Program-made: the position numbers and the translations under genes
Shown here: in pieces, positions 44,227 to 54,300 of the stretch
Numbering within the stretch: the first letter of the stretch is position 1
Layout of the letters: each line of letters starts with the position of its first letter
Source of the DNA: Megaustenia siamemsis
Taxonomy: Eukaryota > Mollusca > Gastropoda > Stylommatophora > Ariophantidae
DNA length: 64,000 bases
Assembly: GCA_032433765.1 (NCBI GenBank)
Contig: JAVIAB010000092.1
Coordinates: 107,326,396 to 107,390,395, forward strand
Direction: 5' to 3'
The notes under the pieces: generated by a model
The model's input: only the letters and a program-made list of their open reading frames with translations
Told to the model about the DNA's origin: nothing
Databases searched by the model: none

Positions 44227-44486
44227 AGTGCTTTACGCTATTCATTGTTTCAGCGTTTACATTTCCCTGAAACTTTACTTTAAATTGAAGCATCTCGTTT
44301 AATCAAGTTTCCCTATTTATTAAGCACAGTTACTACCTAGACCCTCTACCTCGCTTCCAAATGCATTAAATGGTCAACTCTGACATTCAACCTCATGAAA
44401 GTCTTCATTGTATGTATTTTATCGTCAGCCTGGCAATATACCAGCGTCCAAGTAACTGAAATCTGGCATGATAAATTGTGCATGTC

Positions 44487-45258
44487 TATTTCCGTCTTGC
44501 TACCTTTGTCTATCTCAGTCTTGCTTCCTCAGTCTATCTCAGTCTTGCTTCCTTGGTCTATTTCAGTCTTGCTTCCTTGGTTTATTTCAGTCTTGCTCCT
44601 TGGTTTATTTCAGTCTTGCTTCCTTGGTTTATTTCAGTTTTGCTTCCTTAGTCTATTTCAGTTTTTCTTCCTTGGTTTATTTCAGTTTTGCTTCCTTGGT
44701 TTATTTCAGTTTTGCTTCCTTGGTTTATTTCAGTCTTGCTTCCTTGGTTTATTTCAGTTTTGCTTCCTTGGTTTATTTCAGTCTTGCTTCCTTAGTCTAT
44801 TTCAGTTTTGCTTCCTTGGTCTATTTCAGTTTTGCTTCCTTGGTCTATTTCAGTTTTGCTTCCTTGCTTTATTTCAGTTTTGCTTCCTTGGTTTATTTCA
44901 GTTTTGCTTCCTTGGTTTATCTCAGTCTTGCTTCCTTGGTTTATCTTAGTCTTGCTTCCTTGGTTTATTTCAGTTTTGCTTCCTTGGTCTATTTCAGTTT
45001 TGCTTCCTTGGTTTATTTCAGTCTTGCTTCCTTGGTTTATTTCAGTTTTGCTTCCTTAGTCTATTTCAGTTTTTCTTCCTTGGTTTATTTCAGTTTTGCT
45101 TCCTTGGTTTATTTCAGTTTTGCTTCATTGGTTTATTTCAGTCTTGCTTCCTTGGTTTATTTCAGTTTTGCTTCCTTGGTTTATTTCAGTTTTGCTTCCT
45201 TGGTTTATTTCAGTTTTGCTTCCTTAGTTTATTTCAGTCTTGTTTCCTTGGTTTATTT
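44487..45258. repeat. 24-bp minisatellite, about 32 units (main block)
   Basis: Unit TTCAGTCTTGCTTCCTTGG plus TTTAT, with variants TTTTGC, AGTCTA and GGTCTA. Open frames in several phases (SLVYFSFA-type repeats) are artefacts. The array is interrupted at 45258 and resumes at 45636. Confidence 0.95.
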
Positions 45259-45635
45259 GGTTGGTGGTTGGTTGCGTTCGCCCGATGACTAAAGTATTCT
45301 AGAGTATCGTAGTAGACTAGAATATTCCTCTTCATCATCCGCCCTTACAAGGACGTAGTGGACGTGTCTGCGTTGTGTTGTGGTTTGCAGTATGACTGTT
45401 ATATTTGCGCCTTTCGGCCCAACACATCCGACTTCAGCACGACATTTTTGAGTACCGGGTTGTCTTCCCTCTTCGATCCCTGCACTCTTGGCCAGACTAG
45501 ACAGGTTAGTCTATTACTGGAGGCACCGCGGAGAGGTGGAGCAGGGTCTGGATGGTTTTGGTTCACCGATCCTGGCGCAAGCCATCAGCTGTGGGTCGCT
45601 GACAACTTCCAGCCCTGGTGCTGGTAGGCGCGCCT
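45259..45635. repeat. Dispersed repeat R copy inserted in the 24-bp array
   Basis: Includes CTCTTCATCATCCGCCCTTA and ACCGGGTTG as at 8.1-8.26 kb, then GTCGCTGACAACTT as at 9.53 kb. It is bounded on both sides by units of the same 24-bp array. It shows R without the SINE-B insertion and so confirms the empty site. Confidence 0.65.
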
Positions 45636-45737
45636 TCGTTTTGCTTCCTTGGTCTATTTCAGTCTTTCTTCCTCGGTATATTTTAGTCTTTCTTCCTTGG
45701 TCAAGTTTAGTCGTGCTTCCTTGGTATATTTCTCTTA
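45636..45737. repeat. 24-bp minisatellite, trailing block of about 4 units
   Basis: TTTTGCTTCCTTGGTCTATT and three diverged units, continuing the array of 44.5-45.26 kb. Confidence 0.85.
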
Positions 45738-46105
45738 CATTGTTTTTGTTCCTTGAAGTAGATTTTTTTTCCCTCCCATCGCATCAAGCAGAAAATATCG
45801 GTAAATATCGGTAATCGTCATCACGGGCAGGGCGGGCCCAGCAGTCCTGTGTCGGCATCCATCCTACGTAAAACTCCTAAGTCAAACAAAATCCAGCCTA
45901 TCGAAGTCTGAGTGTGTCTGTCACGGCGCAAGTTTCGGGGAAAAAATCAGGACACGTGTGCATGAAAGAGAGTACTGACCAGCTCATGGTGTGTCATAAT
46001 GGTGTTCTTGTTCCTCCATTACTGCAACAGGGACAAAAAGTCAAGTTCGCATGATCACATGACTTGAACGCTGAAGAAAAAGAAGATGATAATCTTCATC
46101 ATTAT
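45738..46105. other. No supported feature
   Basis: No gene or family recognised. Confidence 0.45.
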
Positions 46106-46650
46106 CATCATCATGTGCCATACCGGTTGGCGTAGGTGATCTGTCCTTCCACAATCTTCTATCTTCAGTGCATCGTATCAATTTTGCTGTTTACCATTTT
46201 CCATGCCAAGACACCAAGCTATCCACTATTTTCTCTCTTTGTCGTCTGCGATCTCACTTTTCTTTTATTTTGCCAGTTGTAACCAAGGATTCCAATTTTC
46301 CTCTCCTCATGATGTGCCCGAAATATTGATTGTTTCTTTCTGATGTTATTTTAGGAGTTCCCTTTTTGTGTTATCTTCTTTGAGAATTTCCTCGTTGGTC
46401 TTTTTAGCTGTCCAGGGAACTTTCAACATTCTTGTGAGAAATTCCATGTATGTGACCTCCTAATCGTCTGTTCATTTGATTGTCTACTGTCCATGATTCG
46501 CTTCCATAGGTCAGAATTGGTTCTATCTGTCACCAATGAACTCTCTTTCTCACTTCTACTGACATTGATTTGTTGCATACGATATTTTTCGTTTTCTGAA
46601 ATGTTATTTTGGCCTGAGCTATTCTGCTTTTTTATTTCTGCTAATCTTCA
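46106..46650 (-). pseudogene. LINE-A2, 5'-truncated copy
   Basis: The minus strand matches the A2 end: RIAQAKITFQ-like start near 46640, ESWTVDNQMN, WTAKKTNEEILK, FRAHHEERKIGILGYNW in a shifted frame, and CHTGWRR-like end before the (ATGATGATAATGATG) tail. Frameshifts near 46340 and 46430. Confidence 0.8.
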
Positions 46651-47488
46651 TCAAATCATAATATCGATCGATGCATATCTTGAACATAACACAGCATGTT
46701 TGTCCTTGAGGACAGTCTTTCTGATATGTGAAAACCGAGAACAAAATGTCACTCAGACATAAAAGACTTGCTTGTCTTGCAAGATTGTTTTCCTATGAGG
46801 ACAACTCGGGCTATGAACAATTGCTTCCTTGCACGTTAAGGGAAAACCCATACACTGGGTAAGTTTATTCTTCTTAATTAAAATAAAAACAGTCAAACAA
46901 GACGAGCACAGTGTATGAGACGCTAGATATCGAGCATTGACCAGAAAGTTGTAGTGTAGCTGGGGAAGGAGGAATGTAGGGGAATAATTGGAGTAGGGAC
47001 GGTGTGAGGAGAATTGATAAAAACACCGTAGGTGTAGGGAAGGTGACATTCACGGGATGTTGGTTGAACTGTTGTTTGGGTGAGTTAAGATGAGAGAGTC
47101 TCGTCATATTGGGGATCGGTGAGAAGCAAGGAGTAATAAATAGAAATAAGAGAAGGTTAAGGTGAGATAAAGGTTATGACGTCAAGAGAAGTTATTGGTT
47201 AGGAAATTAAGGAAGTAGTTGTTGATTCGTTGAGGTACGAGGTACATAAGGCCATGCAGAGGGTTTTAGAGAAAAGATATCACATGTAAGCTAGAGACTC
47301 CGGAAATTGGCGCACGCCACTAGGGCGTGTGGCCTTAGTAGCCATAGTAGTGCGCAAGCTCTGTGTTAGATAGTAGTGAATAGGATTAAGTTTCGATCGA
47401 AGGTAGAAACTCTCATGTAGGAGAGTAACTCGAAAGTGAGTACACGAGTCAGAGGTGCCTAGCTTACTTCAGTACCCGAGCGGAGATG
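46651..47488. other. No supported feature
   Basis: No gene recognised. TGACGTCA near 47178 is isolated. Confidence 0.45.
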
Positions 47489-48159
47489 TCAGGCTGCTGG
47501 GTTTTTATGGTTGTACATTGTCAGGCTGCTGGTTTTTTGTGGTTGTACATTGTCAGGCTGCTGGGTTTTTGTGGTTGTACATTGTCAGGCTGCTAGGTTT
47601 TTGTGGTTGTACATTGTCAGGCTGCTGGGTTTTTGTGGTTGTACATTGTCAGGCTACTGGGTTTTTGTGGTTGTACATTGTCAGGCTGCTGGGTTTTTGT
47701 GGTTGTACATTGTCAGGCTACTGGGTTTTTGTGGTTGTACATTGTCAGGCTGCTAGGTTTTTATGGTTGTACATTGTCAGGCTGCTGGGTTTTTATGGTT
47801 GTACATTGTCAGGCTGCTGGGTTTTTATGGTTTTACATTGTCAGGCTGCTAGGTTTTTATGGTTGTACATTGTTAGGCTGCTGGGTTTTTATGGTTGTAC
47901 ATTGTTAGGCTGCTAGGTTTTTATGGTTGTACATTGTCAGGCTGCTGGGTTTTTATGGTTGTACATTGTCAGGCTGCTAGGTTTTTGTGGTTGTACATTG
48001 TCAGGCTGCTAGGTTTTTGTGGTTGTACATTGTCAGGCTGCTAGGTTTTTGTGGTTGTACATTGTCAGGCTACTGGGTTTTTGTGGTTGTACATTGTCAG
48101 GCTGCTGGGTTTTATGGTTGTACATTGTCAGGCTGCTGGGTTTTTATGGTTGTACATTG
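47489..48159. repeat. 32-bp minisatellite, 21 units
   Basis: Period 32 is confirmed at 47521 and 47553. Core TCAGGCTGCTGGGTTTTTGT then GGTTGTACATTG, variants CTGCTAGG, CTACTGG, TTTATGG. The left and right thirds differ in GTGG versus ATGG, so units were amplified in blocks. Open frames in three phases are artefacts. Confidence 0.95.
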
Positions 48160-48697
48160 CTGTTTGTGGAATTATGAAATTAAAGTCGTACTCTGTTTTG
48201 ACACGAGAGACTTACGTGTGTAATTGATTCATTGAAACATGTGTATTGTAGACCAACCCAACGCCCGGGGTCAAACACGACGCGAAGTACATAAATGAGA
48301 CAGTTGACACCAACAACTGGGTACAGATCTTAAAGGAAGAGCGAGCGGCGACAGTGAAAGGAAATCACCAAAAACAATGAGCCTGTATCATATCGACAGG
48401 TAGACGCTGTAGAGCTCGACGGTTAGGCATTGCCTGTGCTACGTTAAAGACAATAGATTACAACGGCCTACCATCGTGAAGACGTCCAGTTTACCGCTAC
48501 ACCGCGCTACCTTGTGATGACTTTAAACCTGGGAGCGTTATAGTTACCTATTTGACGCTAATGAAACATTTTGAACAGGCATCATTTACATTGATGCATT
48601 TGATACTTCCAACGCGGGACGCAAATTATCATTTTACAGTAGTGTCCCTTGACGATGAAAAGTAATAGTGTTGAGAAAACTAGACAGATCAGGATAC
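48160..48697. other. No supported feature
   Basis: No gene or family recognised. Confidence 0.45.
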
Positions 48698-49029
48698 ATC
48701 AGATATCACGATATTCCATCACAATCCTGTGTGACTGCTCCACGCAGAGATGCATCAGATATCACGATATTCCATCACAATCCTGTGTGACTGCTCCACG
48801 CAGAGATGCATCAGATATCACGATATTCCATCACAATCCTGTGTGACTGCTCCACGCAGAGATGCGTCAGATATCACGATATTCCATCACAATCCTGTGT
48901 GACTGCTCCACGCAGAGATGCGTCAGATATCACGATATTCCATCACAATCCTGTGTGACTGCTCCACGCAGAGATGCGTCAGATATCAATATCTTCCATA
49001 GCCCACAATCCTGTGTGACTGATCCACGC
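48698..49029. repeat. 56-bp minisatellite, 6 units
   Basis: Core CATCAGATATCACGATATTC then CATCACAATCCTG and GACTGCTCCACGCAGAGATG. Five near-identical units and a diverged sixth. The left three units carry GCATCAG, the right ones GCGTCAG. Confidence 0.94.
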
Positions 49030-49463
49030 TGTCAAACCATCCAGCATAGTTTCCCCTTGTCTACCTCGATCTCTCAGGCCTTCCAGTATTCCAATTGTTA
49101 TCCCAAAGCCACCTCTTCTCCATACACATCCACATATCCGCACTACTACTAAAGAAAATATTAAATGCCTGAAGCATTTAAGGCTCTATGTTTCAAATGC
49201 TTATCTCATAAAGCGAGCACTGAAAGTAATGTATTAACAGCTAAAGTAGTACACCACAGAGGCATACTTGTTTTTTTTCTTTTACATATTGCTTTTTAGT
49301 ACTTTCGTTTCTATAAATTGATGAATTATGTAGTCCTTCTTATTTTCTAGTGCAATAGGGTCAAACTCCTAGATGCAGCTTTTTGTTGTGGCAGTTTTAT
49401 GGTTTTCCTGATTTCTTTCTTTATGCTGGAAAAGTTGGAAGTGATTAAAATTAATGTCCTCGG
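49030..49463. other. No supported feature
   Basis: No gene or family recognised. Confidence 0.45.
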
Positions 49464-49739
49464 TTATTTACTTCCTTTTTTGTAGCGCCCTGGACGTTCT
49501 CCCAACCAGTCGTATTCTTTAAACGCCGCTGGGTCCGTCACGTGATTTGCCAGGTTAACTCGATCACGCACTGAATTGTCAAAACGGTGACACGGCGCGA
49601 CAAGATTAATTTGACAGCGGGAAGAAATAAACGAAGTAGTCGATATTTGCTTCCTAGGAAGCAGAGACAAGATTTCCACTTTGACAATCAGTTTATCTTT
49701 GTTCGCATTCTGTGAATGGCGCCGATCAAACATCACCAC
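49464..49739 (-). CDS. Candidate ORF (91 aa), unrecognised
   Basis: A complete minus-strand frame from ATG at 49739 to TAA at 49464. The C-terminal part reads NHVTDPAAFKEYDWLGERP then GRYKKGSK, with protein-like composition and higher CpG content than its surroundings. No domain is recognised and no repeat family overlaps it. It faces away from the candidate exon at 49833, with 93 bases between the two starts. It may be a small gene, an exon, or chance. Confidence 0.28.
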   Translation of the reverse strand: MVMFDRRHSQNANKDKLIVKVEILSLLPRKQISTTSFISSRCQINLVAPCHRFDNSVRDRVNLANHVTDPAAFKEYDWLGERPGRYKKGSK

Positions 49740-49832
49740 TCACAAGTCGTTCTTTGCGCCCACCCATGCTAGACACGACAACAGTTGCATTTTATGGTTT
49801 CTTCTCGTGGCACGTTCATAAATAAGGAGAGA

Positions 49833-49906
49833 ATGAGTCTGAAAGAACTAGCAGAAAGAGACAAACTGTGCAAACGAGATGAGACTAGTCAATTGACGAA
49901 GGATAA
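49833..49906 (+). CDS. Candidate first coding exon, unrecognised
   Basis: ATG opens MSLKELAERDKLCKRDETSQ then LTKD, and stops at a near-consensus splice donor (GATAA|GTGAGT at 49907). The peptide is hydrophilic and helix-prone. Seventy-four bases give phase 2 at the junction. No second exon is visible before the 38-bp array, so the call rests on the start plus donor only. Confidence 0.25.
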
Positions 49907-50251
49907 GTGAGTTATATTACAGAAGAGGAGGCCGGGACGAGAGACAGAGTAATGACAAGAGTCAGAATTGCTTTATGATTACGTCTGATTGAGAATTTCG
50001 ATCTAGCCTCTTATCTCGTGCGATGTCTCCCAGTTCAAAAAATACCAATATCTTTGATTTGTTATTACCTGTCTAATCTGACGGTCTGTTTCCCTTCCGG
50101 TTTTCCTTCAGTCGAGACATTTACATGTCTTGTGTTAGGCAATTAAACGAAGACATTCACACATTGGGTTTACCACTCAATTGCCATGGTTCGTCTACGG
50201 AACTCTGTGTAATATTACTTTTCATTAACAAGTGGCATTGTGTAAATAGTA
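49907..50251. other. No supported feature
   Basis: Would be intron if the exon at 49833 is real. Nothing else seen. Confidence 0.4.
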
Positions 50252-50744
50252 TTTGGCGCCCGTTACAGGGTTTATCCTTTTGCTATACATTTGACACCCG
50301 TCATAGGGTTTATCCTTTTGCTATACATTTGGCGCCCGTCACAGGGTTTATCCTTTTGCTATACATTTGACACCCGTCACAGGGTTTATCCTTTTGCTAT
50401 ACATTTGGCGCCCGTCATAGGGTTTATCCTTTTGCTATACATTTGACACCCGTCACAGGGTTTATCCTTTTGCTATACATTTGACACCCGTCACAGGGTT
50501 TATCCTTTTGCTATACATTTGGCGCCCGTCATAGGGTTTATCCTTTTGCTATACATTTGGCGTCCGTCATAGGGTTTATCCTTTTGCTATACATTTGACA
50601 CCCGTCACAGGGTTTATCCTTTTGCTATACATTTGGCGCCCGTTACAGGGTTTATCCTTTTGCTATACATTTGACACCCGTCACAGGGTTTATCCTTTTG
50701 CTATACATTTGGTGCCCGTCATAGGGTTTATCCTTTTGCTATAC
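50252..50744. repeat. 38-bp minisatellite, 13 units
   Basis: Period 38 is confirmed at 50281 and 50319. Core GGGTTTATCCTTTTGCTATA then CATTTGGCGCCCGTCACA; variants GGCGCC/GACACC and CACAGG/CATAGG. Confidence 0.95.
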
Positions 50745-50813
50745 AATTCCATCTAAATTGCTGGCCGTGTCACCAGAGAAAAATAAAGTTCAACGCCGTT
50801 CTCTTTCTTTTCC

Positions 50814-50836
50814 ATCCCCCCCCCCAAAAAAAAAAA
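50814..50836. repeat. Poly(C)-poly(A) junction
   Basis: About 11 C followed directly by about 11 A. Confidence 0.9.
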
Positions 50837-50971
50837 GGAAAAGAATAAGAATAAATAAAAATTCATCGCTAACTTTCACTTAAAATAAAATATCTTTCAT
50901 GCAAAATAAAGTTCTGAAATTAGATAAACAGAGAACAACTAATTAAAAGATAGAGATAAACACACACATAT

Positions 50972-51235
50972 ATATCATAATCAAGTACTGTGCCTGCTGG
51001 CGTGGATGATCAAGCCTCTCCACAACTTTCCATCTCGACAGTTATTTATCATTTCTGTTGTTTATCTTTTGCCAAGCCATTCTCTTAAGGTGTCTGGTAT
51101 CTTTTCTCTCTGCTTCCCTCTATCTCTTCGTCCCCCAATTTTCCCTGTTGTCACAATAAATTCCATTCTTATTGCATGGCCAAAAAATGATGACTGTTTA
51201 TTCTTAATATTAGATATCAGCTCTCTTTTTATGAA
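50972..51235 (-). pseudogene. LINE-A1 3' end
   Basis: The minus strand shows the RELISNIK, FFGHAI and STTEMINNC-like end with shifts. The 3' boundary sits in an ATAT/ATCATAATC stretch. 5'-truncated near 51235. Confidence 0.78.
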
Positions 51236-51245
51236 GTTATGATGA

Positions 51246-51312
51246 GATGAGCAAAAGAACGGAAACGATATCTCCCCTCGACACTGAGATGCAAATGAGG
51301 AAGTAAAGCAGA
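51246..51312 (+). pseudogene. LINE-E terminal fragment
   Basis: Contains GAACGGAAACGATATCTCCC, CTCGACACTGAGATGCAAAT and GAGGAAGTAAAG, equal in order to the last codons and 3' end of LINE-E (KLYLPxTLKGK, stop). The large 31-bp satellite begins 16 bases later. Confidence 0.6.
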
Positions 51313-51328
51313 AGTTAGTACTTGAGCG

Positions 51329-54300
51329 AGCTCAGTAGAAGATAGGTAGTTGTTGGTAGATCTCAGTAGAAGATAGGTAGTCGTTGGTAGATCTCAGTAG
51401 AAGATAGGAAGTCGTTGTTAGATCTCAGTAGAAGATAGGTAGTTGTTGTTAGATCTCAGTAGAAGATAGGTAGTCGTTGGTAGATCTCAGTAGAAGATAG
51501 GTAGTCGTTGGTAGATCTCAGTAGAAGATAGGTAGTTGTTGGTAGATCTCAGTAGAAGATAGGTAGTTGTTGGTAGATCTCAGTAGAAGATAGGTAGTTG
51601 TTGGTAGATCTCAGTAGAAGATAGGTAGTCGTTGGTAGATCTCAGTAGAAGATAGATAGTTGTTGTTAGATCTCAGTAGAAGATAGGTAGTTGTTGTTAG
51701 ATCTCAGTAGAAGATAGATAGTTGTTGTTAGATCTCAGTAGAAGATAGATAGTTGTTGTTAGATCTCAGTAGAAGATAGATAGTTGTTGTTAGATCTCAG
51801 TAGAAGATAGGTAGTTGTTGGTAGATCTCAGTAGAAGATAGGTAGTTGTTGTTAGATCTCAGTAGAAGATAGGTAGTTGTTGTTAGATCTCAGTAGAAGA
51901 TAGGTAGTTGTTGTTAGATCTCAGTAGAAGATAGGTAGTTGTTGTTAGATCTCAGTAGAAGATAGATAGTTGTTGTTAGATCTCAGTAGAAGATAGATAG
52001 TTGTTGTTAGATCTCAGTAGAAGATAGATAGTTGTTGTTAGATCTCAGTAGAAGATAGGTAGTTGTTGGTAGATCTCAGTAGAAGATAGGTAGTTGTTGT
52101 TAGATCTCAGTAGTAGATAGGTAGTTGTTGTTAGATCTCAGTAGAAGATAGGTAGTTGTTGTTAGATCTCAGTAGAAGATAGGTAGTTGTTGTTAGATCT
52201 CAGTAGAAGATAGGTAGTTGTTGTTAGATCTCAGTAGAAGATAGGTAGTTGTTGTTAGATCTCAGTAGAAGATAGGTAGTTGTTGTTAGATCTCAGTAGA
52301 AGATAGGTAGTTGTTGTTAGATCTCAGTAGAAGATAGGTAGTCGTTGGTAGATCTCAGTAGAAGATAGGTAGTTGTTGTTAGATCTCAGTAGAAGATAGG
52401 TAGTTGTTGTTAGATCTCAGTAGAAGATAGGTAGTTGTTGTTAGATCTCAGTAGAAGATAGGTAGTTGTTGTTAGATCTCAGTAGAAGATAGGTAGTTGT
52501 TGTTAGATCTCAGTAGAAGATAGGTAGTTGTTGTTAGATCTCAGTAGAAGATAGGTAGTTGTTGGTAGATCTCAGTAGAAGATAGGTAGTCGTTGGTAGA
52601 TCTCAGTAGAAGATAGATAGTTGTTGGTAGATCTCAGTAGAAGATAGGTAGTTGTTGGTAGATCTCAGTAGAAGATAGGTAGTTGTTGGTAGATCTCAGT
52701 AGAAGATAGGTAGTTGTTGTTAGATCTCAGTAGAAGATAGGTAGTCGTTGGTAGATCTCAGTAGAAGATAGATAGTTGTTGGTAGATCTCAGTAGAAGAT
52801 AGGTAGTCGTTGGTAGATCTCAGTAGAAGATAGGTAGTTGTTGTTAGATCTCAGTAGAAGATAGGTAGTCGTTGGTAGATCTCAGTAGAAGATAGATAGT
52901 CGTTGGTAGATCTCAGTAGAAGATAGGTAGTCGTTGGTAGATCTCAGTAGAAGATAGGTAGTTGTTGTTAGATCTCAGTAGAAGATAGGTAGTTGTTGTT
53001 AGATCTCAGTAGAAGATAGGTAGTCGTTGGTAGATCTCAGTAGAAGATAGGTAGTTGTTGGTAGATCTCAGTAGAAGATAGGTAGTCGTTGGTAGATCTC
53101 AGTAGAAGATAGGTAGTCGTTGGTAGATCTCAGTAGAAGATAGGTAGTCGTTGTTAGATCTCAGTAGAAGATAGGTAGTCGTTGGTAGATCTCAGTAGAA
53201 GATAGGTAGTTGTTGGTAGATCTCAGTAGAAGATAGGTAGTCGTTGGTAGATCTCAGTAGAAGATAGGTAGTTGTTGTTAGATCTCAGTAGAAGATAGGT
53301 AGTTGTTGTTAGATCTCAGTAGAAGATAGATAGTTGTTGTTAGATCTCAGTAGAAGATAGGTAGTTGTTGGTAGATCTCAGTAGAAGATAGGTAGTTGTT
53401 GTTAGATCTCAGTAGAAGATAGGTAGTTGTTGTTAGATCTCAGTAGAAGATAGGTAGTTGTTGTTAGATCTCAGTAGAAGATAGGTAGTTGTTGTTAGAT
53501 CTCAGTAGAAGATAGGTAGTTGTTGTTAGATCTCAGTAGAAGATAGGTAGTCGTTGGTAGATCTCAGTAGAAGATAGGTAGTTGTTGTTAGATCTCAGTA
53601 GAAGATAGGTAGTTGTTGTTAGATCTCAGTAGAAGATAGGTAGTTGTTGTTAGATCTCAGTAGAAGATAGGTAGTTGTTGTTAGATCTCAGTAGAAGATA
53701 GGTAGTTGTTGGTAGATCTCAGTAGAAGATAGGTAGTTGTTGTTAGATCTCAGTAGAAGATAGGTAGTTGTTGTTAGATCTCAGTAGAAGATAGGTAGTT
53801 GTTGTTAGATCTCAGTAGAAGATAGGTAGTTGTTGTTAGATCTCAGTAGAAGATAGGTAGTTGTTGTTAGATCTCAGTAGAAGATAGGTAGTTGTTGTTA
53901 GATCTCAGTAGAAGATAGGTAGTTGTTGTTAGATCTCAGTAGAAGATAGGTAGTCGTTGGTAGATCTCAGTAGAAGATAGGTAGTTGTTGGTAGATCTCA
54001 GTAGAAGATAGGTAGTTGTTGGTAGATCTCAGTAGAAGATAGGTAGTTGTTGGTAGATCTCAGTAGAAGATAGATAGTTGTTGGTAGATCTCAATAGAAG
54101 ATAGATAGTTGTTGGTAGATCTCAGTAGAAGATAGGTAGTCGTTGGTAGATCTCAGTAGAAGATAGGTAGTTGTTGGTAGATCTCAGTAGAAGATAGGTA
54201 GTTGTTGGTAGATCTCAGTAGAAGATAGGTAGTCGTTGGTAGATCTCAGTAGAAGATAGATAGTTGTTGGTAGATCTCAATAGAAGATAGATAGTTGTTG

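Noticed and set aside
44395..45292. Hydrophobic ORFs resembling multi-pass membrane proteins
   Set aside because: Repeat translation of the 24-bp array, open in several frames.
47455..48223. Cys-rich repeated ORFs
   Set aside because: Translation of the 32-bp array in all phases.
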